64,000 bases of DNA from the NCBI GenBank assembly GCA_016928025.1, contig JAFGLN010000065.1:49467-113466 (forward strand), read 5' to 3'. The translations under genes were made by a program, and so were the position numbers. The notes beneath the pieces were generated by a model. The model was not told the origin of the DNA. It made no database searches and saw only the letters and a list, made by a program, of their open reading frames with translations. How positions within the stretch are numbered: position 1 is the first letter of the stretch; each line of letters starts with the position of its first letter. Positions 1 to 8,919 of the stretch are shown piece by piece. This DNA comes from Deltaproteobacteria bacterium. GTDB taxonomy: Bacteria > Desulfobacterota > Syntrophia > Syntrophales > JAFGHS01.

Positions 1-69
1 AGAAATTCCACCGCAACAATTACAATCAACACCGTAGGTAAGGCTTATGTTATCTTCAATATGCAATAA
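1..69 (+). CDS. C-terminal end of a FimT/GspH-like prepilin (partial)
   Basis: Frame 1 is open from the window edge to a TAA at 67-69. The visible end (TITINTVGKAYVIF) resembles the last beta-strands of GspH/FimT-type minor pseudopilins, where an 'I-T-(I/V)-x-x-x-G-(R/K)' strand is common. It overlaps the start of the PilV-like gene by 23 bases, the close packing expected in a minor-pilin operon. The start and N-terminal pilin helix lie outside the window, so the assignment rests on context and a short C-terminal resemblance. Confidence 0.5.
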   Translation, partial: RNSTATITINTVGKAYVIFNMQ

Positions 70-472
70 TCGGGGAATAACGCTCATCGAAGTCGTCATC
101 GCCATGTTCATAACAGCCGTCGGCGTTTCGGCCATTCTCGCCCTGCAGGCGCCGGCATGGAAATCCGCAGCGAAAGCCGACTATCTCGGCCGGGCCACGC
201 AAGTCCTGCAAAACCAGTTGGAGACGACCGAAACATTCATCATGAATCCATGCAATACCGTGACCACGGGCACGACGCCATCCACCATCAAAGTTAGCGG
301 CATGTCTTCCACCATAGCCGGAGATATGACATTCAGTCTCAGCACTACCATTACAAGTATCGGGTCAAATATATGGCGAGTCAGCGTGACTGTGACCTGG
401 CCGACCAACGCAACCGGTATTACGGGTCATGTTATTGTTTCCAGACAGGAATTTTTCAGAGTTGGGTGTTAA
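47..472 (+). CDS. pilV: PilV-like type IV minor prepilin
   Basis: A 141-residue minor pilin with a class III prepilin leader. Gly10 precedes ITLIE, so PilD would cut after Gly10 and methylate Ile11; Glu15 is the +5 glutamate used in pilus assembly. A hydrophobic helix follows to about residue 33, then a short beta-rich globular domain with a few cysteines (one near the C-terminus). An AGGTAAGG ribosome site lies just before the ATG. It opens the visible minor-pilin operon with PilW, PilX and PilY1, which in other bacteria form the pilus-tip priming complex. The PilV label is by position and leader type; minor pilins diverge strongly. Confidence 0.72.
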   Translation: MLSSICNNRGITLIEVVIAMFITAVGVSAILALQAPAWKSAAKADYLGRATQVLQNQLETTETFIMNPCNTVTTGTTPSTIKVSGMSSTIAGDMTFSLSTTITSIGSNIWRVSVTVTWPTNATGITGHVIVSRQEFFRVGC

Positions 473-476
473 TATC

Positions 477-1217
477 ATGAATAACAAAGGTTATACACTG
501 GTGGAAATTCTAATGGCCTTGGCGGTCGGCATGGTTTTACTGGCGGCCGTCTATGGCGCGGTCAATTCTTCTCAGCGTTCATCGTCAGGTATTGAAAGAA
601 AGGTCGTTGCCCAGCAGGATGCCAGATCGGCCCTGGAACTGATGGCCATCGAAATCAGAATGGCCTCCTATGATCAGGACATGGATACCTCCATCTGGAG
701 GGATCCGAGTGCGAGTACCTGCCACGATGCATCGGCAAACCCCACTTATCGAGGTATCCAGGAAGCAACGGAAAATTCCATGACCATCGAGATGGACATC
801 GGCGATAGTGGAGCGGTCGGCGACAACGGCAATGAAATCATCCGCTACAATTATGATTCGGCAAACCATCGTCTTACCCGGCAAACCATGTCAACCGCTA
901 CAGGAAACTGCTCGTTTAGTACCGCTTTTTCAATCTTAGGCGATTTAGAGGCCAGTAAAAAAACAGTGAGGGTCATCAACGATCAAAACGGAAACAACAC
1001 ATACGATTCGGGGACGGATATTCCTGTTTTCAGATACTTCAACGGAGCGGGCACCGAAATATTCCCGGGAACGACACCCGCATCGATACCGACCATCAGA
1101 ACGATTGAAATCACGCTGGCCGTCGAAACGTCGGCAATCGATCCCATGACCAAACAAAAACGCAAGCTTGTTTACTCGACCCGCGTAACGCCGAGAAATC
1201 ATGCGATAACACAGTGA
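477..1217 (+). CDS. pilW: PilW-like type IV minor prepilin
   Basis: 246 residues from the ATG at 477. This start is preferred over an in-frame ATG at 429 because it gives a normal short leader: Gly5 then YTLVE, with the +5 glutamate at residue 10. It begins 4 bases after the PilV stop. A single hydrophobic helix (about 6-27) is followed by a long soluble domain, the size and layout of PilW minor pilins. A DQNGNNTYDSGTD stretch in the C-terminal half looks like an acidic metal-binding loop. Its likely role is in the minor pilin/PilY1 complex that primes pilus assembly. Confidence 0.72.
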   Translation: MNNKGYTLVEILMALAVGMVLLAAVYGAVNSSQRSSSGIERKVVAQQDARSALELMAIEIRMASYDQDMDTSIWRDPSASTCHDASANPTYRGIQEATENSMTIEMDIGDSGAVGDNGNEIIRYNYDSANHRLTRQTMSTATGNCSFSTAFSILGDLEASKKTVRVINDQNGNNTYDSGTDIPVFRYFNGAGTEIFPGTTPASIPTIRTIEITLAVETSAIDPMTKQKRKLVYSTRVTPRNHAITQ

Positions 1218-1265
1218 TCAATGAGGGACATCCATATGAGCATTCCGGTAAAGAGGAAATTCACC

Positions 1266-1721
1266 ATGCAATCCGATGCGGGCTTCGCTCTTGTTACGGC
1301 CATCATTGCCTGTATGATCCTGGCGGCACTGGGAATCCTGGTCATATCCATGTCCACCCGCGATTTAAAAACCAGTTCGGATGTCGTCGGAAACAAGAAG
1401 GCCATGTATGCGACGGAGAGCGGGATCCATAAACTGACCCAGTCTTTTAACCCTGCCGAACCGAGCTACAACATCGGCAGCAGCTGGGCGGATGTGGACG
1501 CGACAAACGATCCCGGCTCCCAATACAAATACAGTTCATCGGTTGTCAGTGATCTGGCACCGATACCCCTGGCCGGATATTCGATTGAAGCCGGACAGGG
1601 TTGGGGCATGTCAAGATACGAGGTAAACATTGAAGGACGAAATACAACGTACAGAAGCGAAATGGAAGTAGACGTGGGGCTCGGCTTCGGCCCCATCCCT
1701 ATCAGCACCATTTACAGGTAA
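1266..1721 (+). CDS. pilX: PilX-like type IV minor prepilin
   Basis: 151 residues from the ATG at 1266, which has AGAGGAA 9 bases upstream; an in-frame ATG at 1221 would add 15 residues but has no ribosome site. The leader ends at Gly6 before FALVT, so the usual +5 glutamate is replaced by Thr, as in GspK/PilX-type tip subunits that do not need it. A hydrophobic helix with a small-residue pattern follows, then the 'MYATESG' region typical of PilX N-termini. It lies between PilW and the PilY1 gene and probably belongs to the pilus-tip complex. Confidence 0.72.
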   Translation: MQSDAGFALVTAIIACMILAALGILVISMSTRDLKTSSDVVGNKKAMYATESGIHKLTQSFNPAEPSYNIGSSWADVDATNDPGSQYKYSSSVVSDLAPIPLAGYSIEAGQGWGMSRYEVNIEGRNTTYRSEMEVDVGLGFGPIPISTIYR

Positions 1722-1771
1722 TTAGCAAGGGCATAATCAAAATATTGTAATAATCATAAGGGAGACAGATT

Positions 1772-2092
1772 ATGAGTCCATACAAAACAGCCTTAATTGT
1801 AAGCATATCAACAATATGTCTTATTCTTACCGTTTCACTTTGTCCGGCCGCTACCGTAACGCAGCAGGACGGTTTGGTGCCGACATCTTCTTCAACAACG
1901 GCGATCGTAAAGACGACCGCTTTTATTAAAAAAATACAGAACAATACTTTATATCTGGAAAATAAACAGAAGTATAACCTGAATAACGTTAAGGTCACGG
2001 ATCTCTCCGGGAGCGGTCATCGTGTTTCAAAAAAGAAGACCGCGGAGATGCTGTTTATCAACGGTCAATTAACGGAAATCGTCATACGATAA
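1772..2092 (+). CDS. small secreted protein of the pilY1 operon, function unknown
   Basis: 106 residues with a clear signal peptide (positive N-terminus, hydrophobic run about 6-24, likely cleavage after the PAA near residue 27). GGGAGACAG precedes the ATG. The mature part has a Ser/Thr-rich linker, then a small basic beta-rich region (FIKKIQNNTLYLENKQKYNL) and ends LTEIVIR. I recognise no family. Its place between PilX and PilY1, 31 bases before the latter, suggests a periplasmic partner of pilus biogenesis or PilY1 folding; that is inference from position only. Confidence 0.7.
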   Translation: MSPYKTALIVSISTICLILTVSLCPAATVTQQDGLVPTSSSTTAIVKTTAFIKKIQNNTLYLENKQKYNLNNVKVTDLSGSGHRVSKKKTAEMLFINGQLTEIVIR

Positions 2093-2123
2093 CCCATTAG
2101 GATAGTTGTTAAGGAGTCCAGTT

Positions 2124-5100
2124 ATGAAGATGAAAGTCAAATATTTCACAATAATCATGGCCTTACTGTTCATGGCTTGCATGTATTCGACCACTCCGCA
2201 GCACTGCGTAGCGGACGAACAGGAGCTTTTTACCCAGGGGACCGCCATCGAACCCAACGTCCTGCTCATCCTGGACAATTCCCAGAGTATGGATGAGGAC
2301 TTCCTCGGCAACGCCATCTGTGCCTGGAGAACAAGCAGCCGATTAGTCGAAGGAAAAAGGGCGCTGAGGGCCTTGGTAACCAATTACGCCGATCAAATGC
2401 GTTTGGGATTGATGACTTATAAACTACCCAGCGTCAGCGCTTACCATCTTCACAATGCGGCCTATTTTGCTTCCTATGAACCGAAATCCTATTGTCCGAG
2501 CCCGCCGGCGGAATGCGTCGACTACTGTAAAACGGACAGTTCGACCAGTCAAACCGCCTGCCAGACGGCCTGTGAAGCGCAAAATGCTTCCTTCGACGCC
2601 ACATATCGTGACGAAATCATTACCAACTTTGCTGTCGGATCGGAACAGCGAAACCGGTACTGCGATATCGTTTATCCGAAAATCAATGCGACGCCGAATC
2701 CGACGGATACGTCCAACTACATTTACTATAAGCTCCCCGGAACATTTTACGCGGGCGGCAATTATTCCTACAAGTTCAATTACGCGCCCAGCTACAGCGG
2801 CGACGACAGACCTTCCGACTCTTACAGGGTTTATTCCTCGAAGACCGGGACCAGCGACGACGGAACCGGCTACGGCAGCTCTTACTATAATGCGACCTAC
2901 GGTCCGACAGACGAAGATACCGCCCTGGGATTCAATGACTGGGGAAAACGATGGGCCTGGTATCACACCGGCCGGGTCTGGTTTGCCAACAGTTCCCCGG
3001 GGGGTGGCTATCTGGATATCGAATGTGATGATAATCCATCCAATAACAAACAACGGGACGACCTGCTGGCCAAACTGGAAATGAAGGAAAATGACGAAAC
3101 GGGATATATGAGCTGCTCTGCGGGGAATACCTGCGGTTATGTCGTTGCCGCCGGTCTGACGCCGACCGCCGGGACTTTACAGTCTGCGATCGATTATTTC
3201 AAAGGCACAGGTGCCTATTCCGGTGCAAGCCCGATTCTGGACCACTGCCAGAAAAACTTCGTCGTTTATGTCACGGATGGTCTTCCCAGCGTCAGCGCAA
3301 GCGGAACAAAAGACTCCGCGACCAACTTGATGCCTGCCGTATTAGATAAAATCGACGCCCTCCGGACTCTGGTAAAAACATTAGGGACCGGCGTTAATGC
3401 GGAAGATTATGTCTTTAATATTAAAACCTATGTTTTAGGCATGGCATTGACGGATGCCGCAAAAACGCAGTTGGATTATATGGCCTCTCACGGCGGCACG
3501 ACGACCAACGGTCACGCTTATTACGCCGATAATGCAACAGCCATGGCTAATGCGCTTAATAACATCTTTTCCGATATCGTCCAGAGATCTTTTTCCTTCT
3601 CCACGGCCTCCGTTTCCTCCTCCCGAATCGCCGATGAAAATTTTCTCTATGAAGCCGCGTTCGAACCGACCAGCACCGATCCCTTTTGGAAAGGTTATCT
3701 AAAAAAATGGTCCCTCAAAGCCGACGGAAGCCTGGACGCCGTCATCTGGGAAGCCGGAAATGTCTTGAGCAATCAATCGGCCGCCAGCAGAAATATCTAC
3801 ACCTTAATCGGCGGAACCCTGACGGCGTTCAACACCACCAACATCACCTATCCTTATCTCAATGTGGCGGATCAGGCCACGGCGGACCCGATCATCAATT
3901 ACGTCAGGGGTGATAGCAGTTATAACCCGGACGACTGGAAACTGGGGGATGTTTTCCATGCCAACCCCATCACCATCGGCACCCCCTCTCCATTTTTCAC
4001 CGATTTTTTGGATGAAAACGACGCATATGCCGGTTATAGAGCCGATCATCCCCGGGCCAGTCAATGTTCCGGAGGGGGAACATCCTGCTCGGGATACGGC
4101 GACCGCCTGATCGTCGTCGGCGCCAACGATGGTCAATTCCATGCCTTCAAGGGCTCCGACGGGTCGGAATACTGGAGCTTCATTCCCCCGAACCTGCTGC
4201 CGAAACTCCAATACCTGGCCCATTACAGCCATCCGCTTCCGACCCCGGTTCCCGAACATATGTTTTTTGTTGACGGCCCCCTGATGGTCGCGGATGTCTG
4301 GCTCGGCACGGGAAGCGGCAGTGCCAAATCCAAAAGCGACTGGAAAACCCTGGCCGTCTTCAGTATTGGCAGAAATGACCGGGACTACACGACGACGGAC
4401 AAAAGCGCCGTTCCCCAATCCACCAAATATTGGAGCTGGAATACATCCTGCGACGGCAACCTGAAGGAAGTCTATGACAGCACCGACGGGCATACTTATA
4501 CCTATTGCGGCTATTACGCCTTTGATTTTACCAATGTGACCAGTTCCTTTCCGACGTTTAAATGGACCTTGAAGACCAATACGTCAAGCTACGCGTCCGA
4601 AACGCCAACAGCGGCATGGCCGTACTTCGGCGAGCCCTGGAGTAAAATGAATATCGGGAGGGTCAAAATAAACGGCGCTGAAAAATGGGTCGGCTTCATC
4701 GGTGGCGGCTATAATGCGGACACGGCCTCCGGAGGCGATACGAGAGGCAAGGGCGTTTTTGCCGTCGACTTGAGCGACGGGTCCATCATGTGGTCTTACA
4801 CCTATGCCGACAACGCCGATATGGACTACGCCGTCGCTGCGCCTCTGGCTATCGCCGATACGGACGCCGATGGATTCGTCGATGCCGCCTATGTGGGAGA
4901 CTTGAAAGGAAACATGTGGCAATTCCACTTCTGTAAAAAAACCGACGGCAGTTCCTGTGGCCTCTCAAACTGGACGGGAACGCTCCTGCTCGACAAGTTG
5001 TCCGGATCGGATAAATTTCCTTTATATAATCAGGCAACGATCGCGAAAGACGCCCTCGGCAATATATGGCTGTATTGGGGTACGGGGGACAAGGCGGACC

Positions 5101-5663
5101 CGACAGGAAATGGACCGGCCCAATACATCTATGGTCTGAAGCCCCTTCTTTGTAAAGACAGCACCGGCGCTCCGACGCCCTGTGTAAGGAACGACATGGA
5201 TAACATCACCTCTCAACAAAACGCCTATTGCGCAACATCATCGAAAAAAGTCGGCTGGTACATAAACCTCGCGGGACAATCGGAACAGATCCTGGCCGAA
5301 CCGGTGGCTTTCGGAAATGTTCTTTATTTTACATCTTTCGTTCCCGCCATAGGCAGCAGCGCGTCCTGCACAAAAACCGGCACCTCTTATCTCTATGCCC
5401 TCAACATCGGTGTCGATTCTGTAAATTGCACAATAGGATCGGGGGCATTTACCGGCGGAGTGAGGAGAACAGCCGTCGGCGTCGGCATTGCCTCAGCACC
5501 CATGATATCCTTGAAACCCGGTTCCGCTCTACCGCCCGATCTCTACGTGACGACCAGCGGGTCCGGATCTCAGGAATCCTCGACACTGAGGGTTAATTTT
5601 GATCCGCCCACATTGTCCAACCGAACCAATATGCTTTATTGGAAAGATAAGCGACTGGAATAG
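2124..5663 (+). CDS. pilY1: PilY1-type pilus tip adhesin / assembly factor
   Basis: 1179 residues from the ATG at 2124, preceded by AAGGAG. The signal peptide covers about residues 1-30. A von Willebrand A domain follows, with the metal site DNSQS at 51-55 and a later VTDGLPS segment. The domain has a large cysteine-rich insertion (CPSPPAECVDYCK and more) around 120-160. The C-terminal half is a PilY1 beta-propeller (ANDGQFHAF, GDLKGNMWQFH) with a DTDADGFVD calcium loop near residue 912, matching the loop that regulates twitching in Pseudomonas PilY1. It converges on pilD with no spacer. Likely role: surface attachment and pilus extension/retraction control. Confidence 0.9.
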   Translation: MKMKVKYFTIIMALLFMACMYSTTPQHCVADEQELFTQGTAIEPNVLLILDNSQSMDEDFLGNAICAWRTSSRLVEGKRALRALVTNYADQMRLGLMTYKLPSVSAYHLHNAAYFASYEPKSYCPSPPAECVDYCKTDSSTSQTACQTACEAQNASFDATYRDEIITNFAVGSEQRNRYCDIVYPKINATPNPTDTSNYIYYKLPGTFYAGGNYSYKFNYAPSYSGDDRPSDSYRVYSSKTGTSDDGTGYGSSYYNATYGPTDEDTALGFNDWGKRWAWYHTGRVWFANSSPGGGYLDIECDDNPSNNKQRDDLLAKLEMKENDETGYMSCSAGNTCGYVVAAGLTPTAGTLQSAIDYFKGTGAYSGASPILDHCQKNFVVYVTDGLPSVSASGTKDSATNLMPAVLDKIDALRTLVKTLGTGVNAEDYVFNIKTYVLGMALTDAAKTQLDYMASHGGTTTNGHAYYADNATAMANALNNIFSDIVQRSFSFSTASVSSSRIADENFLYEAAFEPTSTDPFWKGYLKKWSLKADGSLDAVIWEAGNVLSNQSAASRNIYTLIGGTLTAFNTTNITYPYLNVADQATADPIINYVRGDSSYNPDDWKLGDVFHANPITIGTPSPFFTDFLDENDAYAGYRADHPRASQCSGGGTSCSGYGDRLIVVGANDGQFHAFKGSDGSEYWSFIPPNLLPKLQYLAHYSHPLPTPVPEHMFFVDGPLMVADVWLGTGSGSAKSKSDWKTLAVFSIGRNDRDYTTTDKSAVPQSTKYWSWNTSCDGNLKEVYDSTDGHTYTYCGYYAFDFTNVTSSFPTFKWTLKTNTSSYASETPTAAWPYFGEPWSKMNIGRVKINGAEKWVGFIGGGYNADTASGGDTRGKGVFAVDLSDGSIMWSYTYADNADMDYAVAAPLAIADTDADGFVDAAYVGDLKGNMWQFHFCKKTDGSSCGLSNWTGTLLLDKLSGSDKFPLYNQATIAKDALGNIWLYWGTGDKADPTGNGPAQYIYGLKPLLCKDSTGAPTPCVRNDMDNITSQQNAYCATSSKKVGWYINLAGQSEQILAEPVAFGNVLYFTSFVPAIGSSASCTKTGTSYLYALNIGVDSVNCTIGSGAFTGGVRRTAVGVGIASAPMISLKPGSALPPDLYVTTSGSGSQESSTLRVNFDPPTLSNRTNMLYWKDKRLE

Positions 5664-6449
5664 TCAAGAGCAAAGCGAGGATGCGTAACAGCCATAAAAT
5701 TGATTGACGACCCATGGGCCGATAAACAGGTAAGCGGCGGCGGCAACAGAGAGGAACGGACCGAAAGGGACGGCGTATTTCATATCCCGTCCCTTAATGA
5801 TCATCAGTACAATCCCCGTCGCCGCTCCGATCAGGGAACTGACCAGCAGGATAAACAAAAGAGACTGCCAGCCTAAAAAAGCACCCAGCATAGCGAGGAG
5901 CTTGATATCCCCGCCCCCCATGCCTTCCCTTTTTGTAATCAGTTCATAGCCGACGGCAATTGCATACAGACAACCTCCCCCGATCAGTAATCCCAGGGTT
6001 GCATCCAGCCAGGAGACATCCATAACGAAGACGGCGCCCAGCCAAAACAAAGGAATTCCCGGCAGGGTAATGCGGTCGGGAATAATCTGATGGTCCAGGT
6101 CGATGAAGGTGATGACGATCAGAGCGCAAACAAAAATGAAAGATACCGGATACTTCAGCGTAAGGCCGAACTTCCAGAAAAGCAACAGGGCCATCAGCGC
6201 CGTTATCAATTCAACCACGGGATATTTTAACGAAATGTTCTCACCGCAATCCCTGCAGCGGCCTTTCAATATTAAATAACTGACGATGGGAATATTGTCG
6301 TAGTATCTTATGGGGTGATCGCAGCGAGGGCACCGTGAGGCGGGAGCTATGATGGACAACCCTTCAGGAAGCCGGCTGATACAGACATTCAAAAAACTCC
6401 CGATAGCGCTACCGACAATGGCAAAAAAAATGCTCAGAATAAAATCCAT
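5664..6449 (-). CDS. pilD: prepilin peptidase / N-methyltransferase PilD
   Basis: 261 residues, full length for the family. The N-terminal methylase domain has the zinc-binding pairs C40xxC43 and C65xxC68. The two catalytic aspartates of the inner-membrane aspartic protease are Asp117 in FIDLDHQ and Asp181 in GGGDIK. About seven hydrophobic segments are present. It cleaves and N-methylates the type IV prepilins encoded just across the convergent junction. The stop codon abuts the pilY1 stop. The gene starts 8 bases after the RmlC-like gene, so both are probably co-transcribed. Confidence 0.95.
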   Translation of the reverse strand: MDFILSIFFAIVGSAIGSFLNVCISRLPEGLSIIAPASRCPRCDHPIRYYDNIPIVSYLILKGRCRDCGENISLKYPVVELITALMALLLFWKFGLTLKYPVSFIFVCALIVITFIDLDHQIIPDRITLPGIPLFWLGAVFVMDVSWLDATLGLLIGGGCLYAIAVGYELITKREGMGGGDIKLLAMLGAFLGWQSLLFILLVSSLIGAATGIVLMIIKGRDMKYAVPFGPFLSVAAAAYLFIGPWVVNQFYGCYASSLCS

Positions 6450-6457
6450 ATGCGTTT

Positions 6458-6913
6458 TTACCCGTCTTTTCTGCCCCAGTCATAGGGGATATCGTTATCA
6501 TGGGGATGGACCCGAAACTCATCCGGCTCCTGAGGGGAATAAACCTCTGTCGGCGTATTGATAACGATGGCCTCTTCCTCCGAGATACATTTAAACCCAT
6601 GATAGACGTAAGGGGGTATATGGACCAGGATGGGATTGTGGCTGCCGGCAAAAAATTCGTTCACCTCGCCGAAAGTAGGCGATTCCTTACGCCCGTCGTA
6701 CAGAACGATTTTCATCATCCCTTTGACCACCGCCATATTGTCGGATTGTTTTTTATGATAATGCCAGCCTTTAACGACGCCGCTATAAGCCGTCGTCATA
6801 TAGACCTGCCCGAACGTCTCGAACATCTCATCATCGGCCCGCAGGATTTCCATTAACCGTCCTCTCTCATCGGGTATGACCTTCAACGTTTTAACCTTGA
6901 CCCCATGAATCAT
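6458..6913 (-). CDS. RmlC-like sugar-nucleotide 3,5-epimerase (cupin)
   Basis: 151 residues of the dTDP-4-dehydrorhamnose 3,5-epimerase type: an N-terminal DERGRLMEI strand, the cupin GWHYHK motif near residue 50 and a later VYHGFK. Slightly shorter than classic RmlC (about 180), so it may be a variant epimerase with a different sugar substrate. AAGGAGG precedes the ATG. Upstream of pilD on the same strand and not next to rmlA/B/D, so its partners are elsewhere. The gmd/fcl pair at 28-30 kb also makes activated deoxysugars and the NusG-like factor nearby often serves polysaccharide operons, but a link is only inferred. Confidence 0.78.
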   Translation of the reverse strand: MIHGVKVKTLKVIPDERGRLMEILRADDEMFETFGQVYMTTAYSGVVKGWHYHKKQSDNMAVVKGMMKIVLYDGRKESPTFGEVNEFFAGSHNPILVHIPPYVYHGFKCISEEEAIVINTPTEVYSPQEPDEFRVHPHDNDIPYDWGRKDG

Positions 6914-7246
6914 GTTTTATGCCTCCTTATTGACATTGACAGGCGGGGCACCTGCCGTCCGGGTTTTTTATTGACCATATGTATACTATCCCTGAACAAT
7001 CAGGATCAGCAAACATTTGCTTGAGTTCACGGCAACTTATCGTTTATCGCTACGTGTTCGCATCTTTTTTTAAAACGTTGAAAAGTATCTGCGCCCTTTT
7101 TTAATCAATATCGGCAGCCACCTATAACACACAATGAGGTATTCTGACAATAAAATCAACGGCTCAGACAAAATCATTTAAAAACAGCGGCAAGCATGGT
7201 ATAAAGCAACGGCTTTTAGAAGGTTTGAACAGGGGAATGCCGAATC
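6914..7246. other. intergenic region between divergent rmlC-like and ribD
   Basis: A 333-base AT-rich divergent spacer. A GC-rich stretch near 6940-6960 (AGGCGGGGCACCTGCC) may fold weakly but is not a convincing terminator. A TATACT at about 6980 could be a -10 box but lacks a matched -35. I looked for an FMN riboswitch ahead of ribD and saw none of its conserved blocks. No small gene with a ribosome site was seen. Confidence 0.4.
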
Positions 7247-8347
7247 GTGACGGATGAATTCTACATGAGACAGGCGCTGCGTCTTGCCAAGCGGGGCGAG
7301 GGATACGTGAGTCCCAACCCGATGGTGGGTGCCGTCATTGTCAAAGAAAGCAGGATTATCGGGAAGGGGTATCATCAACGCTACGGCGAAAATCACGCGG
7401 AAGTAAACGCAGTTCGCAACGCCTCCGAGTCGATCGAGGGGACAACGGTCTATATCACGCTTGAGCCGTGCAGCCACCAGGGGAAGACGCCTCCCTGCGC
7501 CGACATGCTGCTGTCCCATCAGCCGGGACGGGTCGTTGTCGGAAGCCTTGATCCGAATCCTCTCGTGGCAGGCAGAGGAATGGAACTGCTCAGGAAAAAC
7601 GGCATCGCCACAACCGTGGGGGTTTTGGAAGAGGAATGCCTGAAACTCAATGAAAAGTACTTCAAGTTCATCCGGACCGGGCTCCCGTTTGTGACCCTTA
7701 AATACGCCCAGACTCTGGACGGCCAGATCGCGACGGAAACGGGGCACTCGCACTGGATCAGTTCATCCGCCTCCCGTCGTTACGCCCATGCTTTGCGGGC
7801 GGTAAACGACGCCATCCTGGTCGGTGCCGGAACGGTTATTCAGGACAATCCCGACTTGACGGTGCGCCTGGTCAAAGGCAAAAATCCCCGCCGGGTCGTC
7901 GTCGACTCAACGCTCAAAACACCTTCGGACGCCCGAATTTATCAAAACCAAAAAGCGGCTAAAACCATGATCGCCACCACGGCAAGGGCTGACCGTAAAA
8001 AAAGAATCATGTTTCAACACATGGGTGTCGAGATTCTTGAGATCGACGCAGATAAACAGGGACATGTGGATTTGAATAAGCTTCTGTCGATATTGGCCGG
8101 GAAAGATATTGCGTCCCTCCTGGTAGAAGGGGGATCGGCCATCATCACGGCCTTTTTGAAGGAAAAACTGACGGACCGTGTCGTCATCATCATCGCACCC
8201 AAAATCATCGGCAGCGGCAGGGACGCCATTGGGGATCTCGCTGTTCGGACGATGGATGATGCCATGATCATCGCAAGGAAAAAGCTGCTCCGAAAAGGCA
8301 ATGATTTAATTTTTATAGGAGAAATCCTGCCTCAAGAAAAAAGATAA
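7247..8347 (+). CDS. ribD: bifunctional riboflavin biosynthesis protein RibD (deaminase/reductase)
   Basis: 366 residues, standard length. Catalyses two steps of riboflavin synthesis: deamination of the pyrimidine ring and NADPH reduction of the ribosyl chain. The N-terminal cytidine-deaminase fold has the zinc ligands His50-Ala-Glu52, Cys75 (PCSHQGKTPPC) and Cys84. The C-terminal reductase domain starts near residue 145 (FVTLKYAQTLDG) and includes VLVGAGTV-like and LLVEGGS motifs. The start is a GTG with AGGGG 11 bases upstream. Followed 13 bases later by a NusG-like gene rather than ribE/ribBA. Confidence 0.95.
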   Translation: MTDEFYMRQALRLAKRGEGYVSPNPMVGAVIVKESRIIGKGYHQRYGENHAEVNAVRNASESIEGTTVYITLEPCSHQGKTPPCADMLLSHQPGRVVVGSLDPNPLVAGRGMELLRKNGIATTVGVLEEECLKLNEKYFKFIRTGLPFVTLKYAQTLDGQIATETGHSHWISSSASRRYAHALRAVNDAILVGAGTVIQDNPDLTVRLVKGKNPRRVVVDSTLKTPSDARIYQNQKAAKTMIATTARADRKKRIMFQHMGVEILEIDADKQGHVDLNKLLSILAGKDIASLLVEGGSAIITAFLKEKLTDRVVIIIAPKIIGSGRDAIGDLAVRTMDDAMIIARKKLLRKGNDLIFIGEILPQEKR

Positions 8348-8360
8348 AAAAGGAACCACC

Positions 8361-8864
8361 ATGCCATGGTATGCTGTTCATACCAAAAGTCGCCATGAGG
8401 ACAAAGTTTTTGCGGGCCTCAGCAATAAGTCGTTCCACGCCTTTCTGCCCAAAATCGAAGTGTGGAGCAAACGGGTGGACCGGCGTAAAAAAATCTCTGT
8501 CCCCATGTTTCCGGGATATTTATTCGTGGAGCTTTTTTCCACAGATAATCAAACGAAATTAGATGTCCTCAAGACGGTCGGCGTTGTCAGGATATTGGGC
8601 ACGCCAAAGGGATATGAACCGATTGCCGTTCCCGACGAAAAAATCGATGCCATTTCCCGCTTGATTCAGTCAAAGGTGGAAATTCAACATATTCAATATC
8701 CTAATATAGGAGAGCCGGCCAAAATCATCAACGGCCCTTTCAGCGGTATCGAGGGCGTGGTTCTCAGCACGGATTATGAAAAAGAATTGTTCGTGATATC
8801 CATCGAACTTCTTCAACGGTCCGTCGCCATCAAACTGGAAGGTTTTCAAATCACCAAAATCTAA
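8361..8864 (+). CDS. NusG-family specialised antitermination factor (RfaH/UpxY-like)
   Basis: 167 residues with an NGN domain opening MPWYAVHTKSRHE, the HAFLPK and FPGYLFV motifs, and a C-terminal KOW-like segment (NGPFSGIEGVV, about 117-160). Housekeeping NusG usually sits beside secE-rplKAJL; this copy instead lies between ribD and an acyl-CoA dehydrogenase gene. The sequence (MPWYAV, short linker) fits the NusG paralogues that promote read-through of long polysaccharide or secondary-metabolite operons. Its target operon is not evident in this window. Confidence 0.85.
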   Translation: MPWYAVHTKSRHEDKVFAGLSNKSFHAFLPKIEVWSKRVDRRKKISVPMFPGYLFVELFSTDNQTKLDVLKTVGVVRILGTPKGYEPIAVPDEKIDAISRLIQSKVEIQHIQYPNIGEPAKIINGPFSGIEGVVLSTDYEKELFVISIELLQRSVAIKLEGFQITKI

Positions 8865-8919
8865 TGCTTTTTTACTTTTACGGATTCATCTAAATTCTGT
8901 ATTCAGGAGGGATAAAATC

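Noticed and set aside
2424..3084. Two 209-codon frames on both strands inside pilY1
   Set aside because: They are out-of-frame shadows of the cysteine-rich part of PilY1 with biased Arg/Ile/Thr content and no recognisable domain.
6914..7246. FMN riboswitch ahead of ribD
   Set aside because: None of the conserved RFN blocks is visible in the leader.
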